A stretch of DNA of 64,000 bases from Diadophis punctatus similis. Its lineage: Eukaryota > Chordata > Lepidosauria > Squamata > Dipsadidae. Shown here piece by piece: positions 1 through 10,065 of this stretch. The stretch covers positions 3,606,501-3,670,500 of the forward strand of contig JALIGW010000029.1 in the NCBI GenBank assembly GCA_023053685.1. Reading direction: 5' to 3'. Within the stretch, counting starts at the first letter, position 1, and every line of letters starts with the position of its first letter. The notes under the pieces were generated by a model. The model had not been told where the DNA came from and did no database searches. It worked only from the letters and a program-made list of their open reading frames with translations. The translations under genes were made by a program, and so were the position numbers.

Positions 1-331
1 ATGCACTGTGTGAAGAACTGTTTCCTTTCAGCTGTTTTAAATATCTTCTCAGTCAGTCTTATTATGTGCCTTTTGAGACAGGAAATAAAATGGTCCCTGG
101 CAACTTTATTTAGGTCATGCATGAGTATACACCACCAGGTCAGCCATCTTTTTACTAGACATTGTAGCCTTTTCTTGTGTGCAAAGTGTTCAGTTCCCAT
201 GCATTATAATTATTTTCTGCATGACTTTTTTCTTGGTTTGTCGGTAAAACACAGCCCTTTTCACCTTCTTGCTTGCATCTATACATGGGAAAACTAAGAC
301 ATTTGTAAAGTAGGCTTTACTGATGTAGAAT
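1..331. other. No gene recognised
   Basis: AT-rich sequence up to the target-site duplication of the first MITE. An open frame runs from base 1, but it has no recognisable domain and I treat it as chance. Confidence 0.5.
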
Positions 332-558
332 CAGTGGTGGGTTGCTACCGGTTCACTCCGGTTCGGGTGAACCAGTAGCGGCGGTGATGGGAGGCCCCGC
401 CCACCCACACGGCCGTCATCGTGGATGGTCTGCGCATGTGCAGAAAGTTCTGCGCATGTGCAGAAGCACCGCGCGTGAGCAAAGTGAGCGCATGTGCATG
501 CGTGCGCACGTGTTCACAGTTCAGAACCGGTAACAAAGGTAAGTGAAACCCACTACTG
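332..558. mobile_element. hAT-like MITE, GGTGGG-type family
   Basis: A 227-bp element that begins CAGTGGTGGGTTGC and ends AACCCACTACTG. It is flanked by an exact 8-bp duplication TGTAGAAT (324-331 and 559-566), which is the hAT target-site length. It has no coding capacity. The interior is CpG-rich and carries two CTGCGCATGTGCAG palindromes (about 429-466). Related elements with the same termini lie at 55099-55533 and 58203-58565, with a partial one ending at 24965. Confidence 0.85.
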
Positions 559-566
559 TGTAGAAT

Positions 567-836
567 CCATAATGAGGTTTTTTCCTCCATGAACCTAGTA
601 TTTTTTTATTTGATTAACATATCACCAATGATAGTGATATGATAGAACAGACATTAAGTTGACTGGCTATAAATTCTGAGATCTCCCCTCCTTTGTTATT
701 TTTTAAAAACTTTGAGACCTTCTAGTAATCTCATGCTGGATTTAATCTGAATGACAAATTGTAAATATGGCAATGTAAGATTGGGGCTGGGGAATTATCA
801 CAAAGATTGTGGTCCAGGGTGTTTACTCACTGCAGG
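567..836. other. Unassigned spacer
   Basis: AT-rich, no long open frame and no repeat that I recognise. Confidence 0.4.
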
Positions 837-1062
837 TGTTACATACTGCCGTACGGAGCACGGATTTGCATGGCCACCGCTGATTGGCTAATCTAGCAGC
901 AGGAGAAATGAACTACTGTCAGTGGCCAGCAGGCTACAGGGAAGCCCTTAAAAGCGGCTTCCCTGCAGCCTGCCAGCAGTTCGTATTGCATTCAGCTTTG
1001 GAGAAATAAAGGTGCTGAACTGTTCCTGTCTCTCGATCATTCATTCCCGCGCGAATCCAACA
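837..1062 (+). mobile_element. Short LTR (retroelement long terminal repeat)
   Basis: A 226-bp segment with LTR termini: starts TGTTACATACTGCC and ends AATCCAACA. It holds a TATA-like CTTAAAAG (about 949) and a polyadenylation signal AATAAA (about 1004) followed by a T/C-rich end. The flanking pentamers (GCAGG, GGGGG) do not match well, so it may be the 5' LTR of a decayed element rather than a solo LTR. A fragment of the same LTR in the opposite orientation is at about 54963-55085, which supports its being a dispersed repeat. Confidence 0.6.
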
Positions 1063-3930
1063 GGGGGTGAATGGGATGGAAGAAGCAGTAGCTTCTAACA
1101 GTGCATCCAGGTAAAGAGACTCAGAGTTTTTTTGTCAAATAAAAGGTATCATCAGTGGTAGAGAGCATTATGCACCAGGAAAGCAGGCCACAAAGTTGGA
1201 ATAGCTGGAGACAATTGAAAGGATGATGGAGTTGGCAAAATTGGCTGGGAAGTTGGCTGGAGATTGAAGCTGACCTGGAACTGGAGTCTGTGAGAGCTTG
1301 GAGACCAGACTATGGAGGAAATCCAAGGCAAAGCCCAATGTAGTAAGATTTACCTTCGTCTCTGACCCATGGAAGCATCAAGGTTAAATGATGGCCAAAG
1401 AAATTAGTGTGGATGAGTGGTGGAAAATGGATCTGGGTCTCTATATTGGATTCTGCATGAGGCCCTGGCCTGCTTTGGACATGTTGGCTGTCAATGATAG
1501 TGGGGAGACTTTGGAATTTTCCCATCACTGGCATAACAGACTGGGCAGCTGACCTGGTAGAGCAGTGCTGATGTGAGTGACCCAAAGACTGTAGATTGGA
1601 TTTGAGGTTAGTGTTACTAGTGGTAGTCCCACTAAAACTGGCAAGGAAATTACCAAGGAAACTTTGGACCCGGGAGTACAGGAGGATGGACTCATGCTAA
1701 CAGGATGTGTTGTGTGTTTTTCAGCCTGGACCCTGATGAAGCATGTAGCTGGCAGCTGGCAGCTGAGGTCTGGGCCTATACCAAGTACATACTGTATATG
1801 GCCTGTGGTGCTGGACTTTTTTCTATCTTTCTTACCTCAATTTCAACTGTTGTACAGTAGAAGCCGCTAGCCAATCATTTGGTTAGAATTTGATATTGCT
1901 TCTACTTGAATCAAACCTGGAGATTTGGTGGTTGAGGAAGGATTGCAGCTGGTAAATGAGTGTATTGGGAAAGGTATCAGAGTGTTAGTGGTTTGATAGA
2001 TCCTTTTATTGTAGTCTTACTTCCCTGATGTTGAGTGTTTCTGGTGGAAACAATTGGGGGCGGGGTATATAGTAGAAGAAAATATGGGTGGTGGTTGAGT
2101 GATCCCAGCTGCCACAGAGATGACAAGTGGAGGCTCTTGAGGAAGGCAGAGTCGGGGGTAGGATGAGGGCAGGTGAGGATATTATAATAATAATGGATGG
2201 ACAGGGGGATAATGTATATGAATGCAGATCTGAAGACTGGCACTCATGGATCAAATGTAACCAATATCTTAGTTCTGTTCCATCAACCAGCCTTCAGTGA
2301 TCATCACTAGGCCTAATACAAAGCTCCGGGCTCCAGCTGATACTTTTAAAAACCATATTGGTGTGCAATAAAATCACCCACATGGCCATCATATAGCAAC
2401 TGCAGAAATGCAGATTGGTTTTTTCACAGGACCAATGATGTGATATGCTCTCACCTCCATTGCTGTTCCTGATCAGGATGCCCAAAGATTCCACCACAGG
2501 GCACACTGAGGTCCCAAAGATGTACTAGATGTTGGGTGATGAGATACCCAACTTATTTATTTAGGATGAATACTGTGGCAGGAACTTAACACTTCCTTCC
2601 AGTTATCAATGGCCAGTTTTTCCTGGGCTGTTGAGTTGCTTATCCCCTTCTGAAGTGTATTTTATTTATTTCTCTGGTAGACTGGTGAAACATTGGACTT
2701 TTGTCATATTTTCTCCTTTTTTACAAAAAAGTGAGAAGCAGGGACTCTGCTGGTTCACCGATGGAATAAAATGAGCTTAAAAAACAACAGGTGAAATTGA
2801 CAAAAGCTCTGCCATTCTTTCTAGATGAAAAATCACTGTAAAACCGATGCTTTGTTTCTGATCCACCAATGTACCAGGCAAGAAGGAATGAAGAAGGGAG
2901 TCAATGAAGGAAGTATATCAAAAAAATATACATGACATTAGAACTTGTTTTCTTGGCACATGTGGGAAGGGTAAAGAAAAAAAGGGGATCCATCAATCAG
3001 GTGCCGTAGTAAATGTAATCTAGACAGAACCCCCAGACCATCACTATCGTCAAAACAAAGGAAGAGGCAAAAATCCAGAAAGAGATTTCTGAAGGTAGTT
3101 TCATTTTCACGGAATACAAGCTGCTTAAATATGGACAAGTCTTGTGATGTTAACCAGATCAATCCATTCATTCATTATTACCCACAAGTGATATTCCCTT
3201 AAAGAACAGGACATTTAGATTAAAACAATCACCTTCCCCATCCCTTTGAATTGGTAAGACTATAGCCTAAAAAGAATGGGGGAGACTAACCAGTTACCTG
3301 CTATCCTTTCCTTGTAATACCAGGTTACAGTTTTTCATCAACTCTTTGCTGCTGCTTAGTACTTGAATATTCTTTCTAGTCCATTTCCTTCTCTTGTCTC
3401 CTGGAAACTTCCCTTAACACCTGGATTTAATAAAACCTGAAACCCAAATGCATCATTAAAAACTTCACCCACTCTTGGTAATGATATATATGTACAAAGC
3501 CAAAGCGAACTGGGGCACTTTCTGCTATAAGTCCTCCCATGTTCCATTTAATCCCAATTCTAATTTAGAAACTTCCTTTTTTTTAATTTTCAGTACTCAA
3601 GTGCTTATTCTGATCTAATCAAGCATTTATACTTGCTTAATAAGTCATCAAAGTCTTCACGGAACACCATGAAACCATAAAACTAGGATAGATATATACT
3701 TATGATACAAGTCAATCTGCAGATAAGTTGACCTTCCAATTTTTAACTAAAATTCTATAAAAAATGAGGGCAGCTTATCTGCATATGGCATATTTTTCAT
3801 CATATTTTGGTTAAAATATTGAAGATCAGTTTATGCATTGATGGAACTCTATGTGAGTATATACACTAGTTTTAACAAATTTTATAGGGTTTCATGGTAC
3901 ATTATGGTACTTGTAATGGTACTTGTAAGC
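1063..3930. other. Noncoding or decayed retroelement interior; no gene recognised
   Basis: Directly downstream of the LTR comes GGGGGTGAATGGGATGG, where a primer-binding site would be expected. It is followed by about 1.5 kb in which short frames are broken by stops. This could be the eroded interior of the LTR element, but I see no gag, protease or RT motif. From about 2.5 to 3.9 kb the DNA is AT-rich with nothing recognisable. Confidence 0.35.
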
Positions 3931-3934
3931 CCCC

Positions 3935-5084
3935 TTGAGTCACCAAGGAAAATATCAAGGAAACAGTTGTTCCACTAAAGAGAGAAGAATGCAAGGAAAT
4001 AACAGGCAACAGAGAGAAAGCAGAGCTGCTTAACTCATTCTTTGCATCAGTCTTCATACAAAAAGAAACTATAGCCCAACCTACTAGAATATAACGGCAA
4101 AAAACAGACTGGAAACTAAAGTTAAAATAAGCAAACAACAACAACAACCAGTAAGAGAACTTCTGTCTGAACTTGATGAATACAAATCATCAGGACCAGA
4201 TGGATTATATCCCAGAGTTCTAAAGGAGCTGGCAGATGTCATCACAGAATCATTGAACTACATCTTTCAAAAATCCTGGAACACTGGGGAACTACCAGAG
4301 GACTGGAAAAGAGTTGATGTGGTTTCCATCTTCAAAAAAGGGGGAAAAAAAAACCAGACCCAGGAAACTACAGACCAATTAGCCTAACATCAATACCTGG
4401 GAAAATACTGGAAAAGATAATAAAAAAACTGATCTGCCAACACCTAGAAACGAACAAAGTAATAGCTAGCAGCCAGCACGGGTTTGTTAAAAACAGATCA
4501 TGCCAAACCAATCTCATTTAATTCTTCAACACAGTGACTAAATTAGTAGACCAGCGAAATACTGTGGACATAATATACTTAGACTTCAGCAAGGCATTCG
4601 ACAAAGTAGACCACAACCTACTTCTTTGTAAGCTAGAAAAAAATGGGATAGACAGCTTCACCACCAGATGGATTCACAACTGGCTGACAAACCGAACTCA
4701 ATGAGTAGTCCTTAATGGGTCGAAGTCTACATGGAGAGAAGTAAGCAGTGGCGTACCACAAGGTTCCATCTTTGGCCCAGTACTCTTCAATATCTTCATA
4801 AACGACTTAGATGAGGGAATAGAAGGGGAACTTACCAAATTTGCAGATGATACTAAGCTGGCAGGAATAGCTAACACCCTAGAAGATAGGCTCAAGATCC
4901 AGATGGATCTTGACAGACTTGAACACTGGGCCCTATCTAACAAAATGAAATTCAATGTAGAGAAAAGTAAAGTCTTACACTTAGGTAAGAAAAACCAAAA
5001 GTATACATATAAACTGGGTGAATTCAGACTTAATAGCAGTGACTGTGAGAGGGATCTTGGAGTCCTAGTGGACAACCAGCTAAA
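3935..5084 (+). mobile_element. CR1-type LINE, ORF2 reverse-transcriptase fragment (5' part)
   Basis: Decayed CR1 non-LTR retrotransposon. Translating with stops and frameshifts gives the linker before the RT (AELLNSFFASVF, about 4030), then YKSSGPDGLYPRVLKEL (about 4180), a frameshifted poly-A stretch, the RT motifs IYLDFSKAFDKVDH (about 4570), SSGVPQGSIFGPVLF (about 4745) and the catalytic FADDTK box (about 4840), then the thumb region LGVLVDN (about 5060). In-frame stops show it is dead. It is cut at 5084 by the TA-flanked fold-back element and resumes at 7942. The 5' end is truncated; the endonuclease domain is absent. Confidence 0.85.
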
Positions 5085-5459
5085 TACCGTGTTTCCCCGA
5101 AAATAAGACAGGGGCTTATATTTTTTGACCCCCAAAAAATGCCCCTGGCCTTATTTTCGGGGGATGGCTTATTATTTTTGGGGTGCAGGCAGGCCGCGAC
5201 GCACCACTTACTGAAGTTCGGCAGCTCCGTGGTCTCTCGGCTAATCTGTTTAGGGGGAAAAAAATCTTGCATAGTGCAGAAACTCTTCTCGCGAGAATTA
5301 GCAAGTTCTCGAAGCGAGAAGAGTTTCTGCACTATGCAAGATTTTTTCCCCTAGCCGAGGGAAACCCCAGAGCTGTCAAACTCCAGTAAGTGGTGCGTTT
5401 CGCGGTTCTGCGGAGTTTGGAGCTTTGGGGCGAAGGATGGGGTGGGGCGGCGAGCGAGC

Positions 5460-5687
5460 GACCGAGGTGGCGGCAGAAGGGGCAGCAGAAGAGCACGGAG
5501 CCCAAGAGCGAGATCCCAGCGGTCAGCAGGAGCCCCGAGTAGAAAGCGCCGGCTGCTGTGCCCAGGCGGAACGGCTCCCCCTTGAGTTCGGAGCCCAGCG
5601 AAAAGCACTTGAGACCCACCGGGGCGGCGCTCAGCGCGCAGGCAAGCAGGAGGTAGCTGGAGAGCGCGGCGCAGGCTCCCACTTCAT
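5460..5687 (-). pseudogene. Captured gene fragment, left arm (TMEM271-like N-terminus)
   Basis: Minus-strand copy in the left palindrome arm. It translates as ACAALSSYLLLACALSAAPV, then a segment with GLKCFSLGSELKGEPFRLG and AGISLLGSVLFCCPFC: two hydrophobic helices like a small tetraspan membrane protein. Relative to the right-arm copy it lacks about 10 nt just after the ATG (5687-5685), which breaks the start. I recall vertebrate TMEM271 as beginning in a very similar way, but no search was run. No downstream exon sequence of that gene is present. Confidence 0.5.
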
Positions 5688-6676
5688 CCTCCGCGTCTCC
5701 TCCGCTGCCTGCGCCTCCTCCTCCCTGCCTCGCCTCCTCCGCCTCCCTTCTGTCCTCCTCCTCCCGTGTCCTCCTCGCCGTCATCGGCCCTTGCCAGGGA
5801 GGCGGCCGCCACGTGTTGCGGGAACATAATGCTGGGGATGGCAGTGGCGAGAAGGGAGAGTCCCGAATGCGCCACCACCGATGCCGCCGTTGCTCTGGCT
5901 GCTACCGGCACAGCGGCCGCCGCTGTCACCGCTGCTTCCTCTCTGCAGGCAGCCGGCAAGAACGGCTCACGCACCAGCTTTTTCCTCCCCGCCCTGCTTC
6001 CTCCTGCTTTCTCTTATTGAAGCGGCTGCTGCGGCTGCTGCTCTCTTGCTCGCCGCTGCCGCTACTGCTGGGAGCCGATGAATTATTGATGGCAGCAAGT
6101 TCGAGGCAAAAGAGGGGCTTAGCTTAGTCGGGAGGATCTCTGTGCGCCAGCCGTGCCAAAGGGGGACTGGCAAGAGGTGGCTTTAAAACGCAGGAGTCAA
6201 CACCCGTTATTACAAAGAAGCACAGAGATCCTCCCGACTAAGCTAAGCCCCTCTTTTGCCTCGAACTTGCTGCCATCAATAATTCATCGGCTCCCAGCAG
6301 TAGCGGCGGCGGCGAGCAAGAGAGCAGCAGCCGCAGCAGCCGCTTCAATAAGAGAGAGCAGGAGGAAGCAGGGCGGGGAGGAAAAAGCTGGTGCGTGAGC
6401 CGTTCTTGCCGGCTGCCTGCAGAGAGGAAGCATCGGTGACAGCGGCAGCCGCTGTGCCGGTAGCAGCCAGAGCAACGGCGGCACCGGTGGCGGCGCATTC
6501 GGGACTCTCCCATCTTGCCACTGCCATCCCCAGCATTATGTTCCCGCAACACGTGGCGGCCGCCTCCCGGCAAGGGCCAATGACGGCGAGGAGGACACGG
6601 GAGGAGGAGGACAGAAGGGAGGCGGAGGAGGCAAGGCAGGGAGGAGGAGGTGCAGGCAGTGGAGGAGACACGGAGG

Positions 6677-6907
6677 ATGAAGTGGAGTGTCCGTGGAGCC
6701 TGCGCCGCGCTCTCCAGCTACCTCCTGCTTGCCTGCGCGCTGAGCGCCGCCCCGGTGGGTCTCAAGTGCTTTTCACTGGGCTCCGAACTCAAGGGGGAGC
6801 CGTTCCGCCTGGGCACAGCAGCCGGTGCTTTCTACTCGGGGCTCCTGCTGACCCGCTCTTGGGCTCCGCGCTCTTCTGCTGCCCCTTCTGCCGCCACCTC
6901 GGTCGCT
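6677..6907 (+). pseudogene. Captured gene fragment, right arm (TMEM271-like N-terminus)
   Basis: The ATG at 6677 opens MKWSVRGACAALSSYLLLAC, a signal-anchor/TM1-like stretch, then KCFSLGSELKGEPFRLG and AGAFYSGLLL, a second helix. A deletion of about 10 nt after GLLLT (present in the left arm as AGIS) shifts the frame, and the remaining text (SAAPSAATSVARSPP) is out of frame. The upstream 450 bp is GC-rich and looks like a 5' UTR/CpG-island promoter taken with the exon. Best explained as transduplication of a host first exon by the fold-back element. It is not an intact gene: the protein would be truncated. Confidence 0.5.
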
Positions 6908-7941
6908 CGCTCGCCGCCCCGCCCCATCCTTCGCCCCAAAGCTCCAAACTCCGCAGAACCGCGAAACGCACCACTTACTGGAGTTTGACAGCTCTGGGGT
7001 TTCCCTCCACGGCAGCCCATTCTGAAAGAGAACGCCTCGCGAGGCTTTCAAAGTTCTCCAACTCGTGAGGCATTCTCTTTCAGAATGGGCTGCCATGGAG
7101 AGAAGATCGAAGAACGCGATCGAGGTAGGAGGGTGTCCCTTCAAAATGCTTCAAAGTCCATCGAAGCATTTTAAAGGGATCCGTTTTGCCTGCCATGAAG
7201 GGAGCCAATGCTTGCCTCCTTTTCTTCGGGGAACATTGGTTCCCTTCATGGCAGGCAAAACGGATCCCTTTAAAATGCTTTGAAGGACTTTGACCACCGG
7301 GCGGGGGATGGGGCGGGGCGCGACGTGAGTGAGGAAGGCGGTGACAGGGAAGCAGCGAACTTCCAGACGCTGGTAAAGTGAGCGCCTCGCAGCCCGGCCC
7401 TCCCCTGCATTCCCCCCCAAATTGATTATCTTACCAGCGTCTGGAAGTTCACCGCTTCTCTTTTCAGCAGGTCTTTGCAGGGAAACTCCTTCAATGTAAA
7501 GGAGAAGTTCTCGCGAGTGCGAAAAGTTGTTAATTGGTTGCACTCGCGATAACTTCTCCTTTACATTGAAGGAGTTTCCCTGCAAAGACCTGCTGAAAAG
7601 AGAAGCGGCGAACTTCCAGACGCTGGTAAGATAATCAATTTGGGGGGGAATGCAGGGGAGGGCCGGGCTGCGAGGCGCTCACTTTACCAGCGTCTGGAAG
7701 TTTGCGGCTTCTCTTTTCAGCAGGTCTTTGCAGGGAAACTTCTTGAGAGATCTCTCTCTCTCTCTTTCCGGGCCAAAAGAGTGCCGCCGCAAAAAGAGCG
7801 GCTCCCGGCATGTCCCCCCCTTTCCCCCGGAAGTAGTGGGGGGGCTTATTTTCGGGGGGGGGGCTTATTTCAAGGCATGTCCTGAAAAAGCCCTGTGGGG
7901 CTTAGTTTCGGGACATGTCTTATTTTCGGGGAAACACGGTA

Positions 7942-8271
7942 TGAGCCAGCATGTGCAGCGGCAGCCAAAAAAGCCAATGCAATCCTAAATTGCATTAACA
8001 GAGGGATGCAATCTAGATCTAGTGAAGTACTAATACCACTCTATAAAGCCTTAGTTAGACCACACCTAGAGTTCTGTATCCAGTTTTGGTCACCACACTA
8101 TAAAAAAAGATGTTGAGACTCTAGAAAAAGTACAGAGGAGAGCAACCAGGATGATTAGGGGACTGGAAATTAAAACATATGAAGAACGGTTACAGGAACT
8201 GGGCATGGCTAGTCTAGTGAAGAGAAGGACCAGGGGAGACATGATAGCAGTGTTCCAATATTTTATAGTTA
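7942..8271 (+). mobile_element. CR1-type LINE, ORF2 C-terminal fragment (3' part)
   Basis: Continuation of the CR1 after the TA-flanked insertion. One frame reads AAAAKKANAILNCINRG, then [20 protein letters not shown] (the usual CR1 C-terminal block), then a frameshift and [16 protein letters not shown] residues. It stops at about 8271, short of the usual 3' end, so the LINE is truncated on both sides. Confidence 0.85.
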
Positions 8272-8928
8272 TCACTAGTATTCATTTCATAGCATGGATT
8301 CATAGATTTATCTATTGAATAATTTTATATGCTTAATTTGATAAATATTTTATAGAGAATTAATTTTATAGGTTACCCTTATAAAATAAAAGCACCTGAT
8401 AATTCCAGAATTAATTCTGTATTGCCTAGTTGCTATCTTATTTTGATCAAAACCTGAAATAAATCTTTGGGGTATCAGATTTTCTTTAAATACCTATGGT
8501 TCAGTGTCACATAGATGTATTTGACTTGCATGCCTGTAACACCTGCAAGTATGAGCATGCTTCATAACACCTTTGAACAAGGACATCAGTAGCACTGCTA
8601 GCAATACAAAGCAATGCACTGATTTGTTAAGTCTAGGAGTAGCCCTTACTTTTTCATAAGTAAACCTTATGATTTTCAAGAGCAAGAAGTGTTTTTTAGT
8701 GTTTCTGCACTGCAGCTTTGAAGGAGCCAGGCTGAAACCATATGTCTTGCTACAGTTTGGATCTGAATTCCTTAGTTTCTTTGCCTGCAGCGTTTCCAGT
8801 AGTTCATCAGCTTCTGAATAATCTTCCTTCAGAGAAGACATTGCAGTTCTCTTGACCTGAACTCTTCCCTCTTCTGATGAGCAATTGCCATGTTGAAAAA
8901 CTAGTTTTGTTCTGATTTGAGGACCAAC
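8272..8928. other. Unassigned spacer
   Basis: AT-rich intergenic DNA. A 161-codon minus-strand frame crosses 8494-8979 but runs into the SPIN-like element and has no recognisable domain. Confidence 0.4.
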
Positions 8929-8936
8929 ATGTAGAC

Positions 8937-9205
8937 CAGCGGTTCTCAACCTGGGGGTCGTGACCCCTTTGGGGGTCAAATGACCCTTTCACAGGGGTCG
9001 GGAGACTTTGCCCAGACGCCACCATTTGGGTTCTTTTACCCTCTGCGCATGCGCAGAATGCTTTGCGCATGCACAGAGGGTAAAAGAACCCAAATGGCAA
9101 CGGCGGGGCAGGGGGTGCAGCGGCAGGTGCGGCGGCAGGGTGGGTCGCAGTGGGGTTGCAGCGGCAGTGCGTGGGTCGCGGCATTAGGAAGGTTGAGAAC
9201 CACTG
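8937..9205 (+). mobile_element. SPIN-like hAT MITE
   Basis: A 269-bp nonautonomous element. Its left end CAGCGGTTCTCAACC and right end GGTTGAGAACCACTG match the SPIN (Space Invader) hAT family as I know it, including the subterminal GACCCCTTTGGGGGTC and GTCGCGGCATTAGGAAG. An exact 8-bp target-site duplication ATGTAGAC flanks it (8929-8936, 9206-9213). The interior differs from SPIN: it is a palindrome around TTTGGGTTCTTTTACC with CTGCGCATGCGCAG at its centre. Confidence 0.85.
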
Positions 9206-9213
9206 ATGTAGAC

Positions 9214-9860
9214 ATACAGAAAGAAAAAAACAACTTTTCCAGAAATTAATGCATTGATAGTTTGATTGTTGTTATGACTCAAACTAATTTCTAAACTGTA
9301 CTCCACTGAAGATTTTGAGATTCTCTTGATACCAAAGAATACTTCAATTTGCCAGATGGCTTAGCAAGTTTTAAAACAGTAGCTTGCTTTGTAAATGTTC
9401 TCAAAGGCCCAGGTCCCCAGATGTTATCTTCAGTACGGATTATATATACAATACTTGAAGACAACCTAGATTAGTATTCAGATTCTCCCTGGTTCTATTC
9501 CTTTGAGGGTTTTTTTCTTTTATAGTACATAAAGATGCAAACTATAAAGCAGGATTTCATTACTGCATCATTTTTTAAACAATGTTATCTTAGTGTTCTC
9601 TTATTTAAAGCTAGAAGATCTCTTCGTCAAGTAGGCTTTTCTGTACCTTTAATAAATTGAAATAAGCTGGAGAACTGAAAACTGCTGTCACGTTACACTT
9701 CAGGTACATGGGCAGTGGGCAAGTTACCCTTTAGCATCATCAGATATTTGAAATTTGCATTGTGTATATTTATTTATTTGAAATATGCATTATATGTTCT
9801 GGAATAATAATCACATTCTCGATAAAGCTCAGTGTAAAAATGTTGTAGGAACATTAAGAG
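9214..9860. other. Unassigned spacer
   Basis: AT-rich noncoding sequence, nothing recognised. Confidence 0.4.
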
Positions 9861-9869
9861 TCAGTGTGT

Positions 9870-10065
9870 TGGATGATTAAGGTACTGGCACCCAGGAGGC
9901 GAAGGTTCAGGTCCACCTTGGCCATGGAAGCTTACCAGGTGTTCTGGAGACTCTCTTTCAGTCTCCCTCACAGGAGAGAGGTGGAAAAATAGGAGGAGTC
10001 TGCGATGTTTATGCAGCCCTGCTCCTTAACGAAAGACTGGATCTAAGTTTAACAAATAAATAAAA
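9870..10065 (+). repeat. SINE-like retroposon
   Basis: A box-B-like GGTTCAGGTCC (about 9904) preceded by an A-box-like GATTAAGGTACTGG. The body is unlike the neighbours, and it ends in AACAAATAAATAAAATC. This looks like a tRNA-derived SINE with an A-rich tail; the family is not certain. Confidence 0.45.

Larger units (their letters stand above)
5087..7939. mobile_element. TA-flanked giant fold-back (Tc1/mariner-type nonautonomous) element with captured sequence
   Basis: A 2853-bp insertion in the CR1. It is bounded by TA dinucleotides (5085-5086 and 7940-7941) and has perfect terminal inverted repeats beginning CCGTGTTTCCCCGAAAAT; removing it rejoins the CR1 frame. The TA duplication points to a Tc1/mariner-type transposase supplied in trans. 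There is no transposase ORF. The centre is a long palindrome: arms of about 787 nt (5358-6145 and 6220-7006) around a 74-bp loop (6146-6219). Further hairpins lie at about 5203-5405, 7011-7094, 7149-7291 and 7357-7702. It is far more GC/CpG-rich than its surroundings. Each arm carries a copy of a host-like first exon. Confidence 0.85.

Noticed and set aside
837..3930. Full endogenous retroelement
   Set aside because: An LTR is visible, but no second LTR or gag/pol motif was found downstream; only the LTR is called.
5332..5784. 150-codon minus-strand open frame as a host gene
   Set aside because: It lies within the fold-back element, is mirrored in the other arm, and has a damaged start and an unrelated C-terminal continuation; treated as a captured fragment.
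6391..7068. 225-codon + frame as a gene
   Set aside because: Composition-driven frame through GC-rich UTR-like sequence, out of frame with the captured TM segment; no coherent domain.
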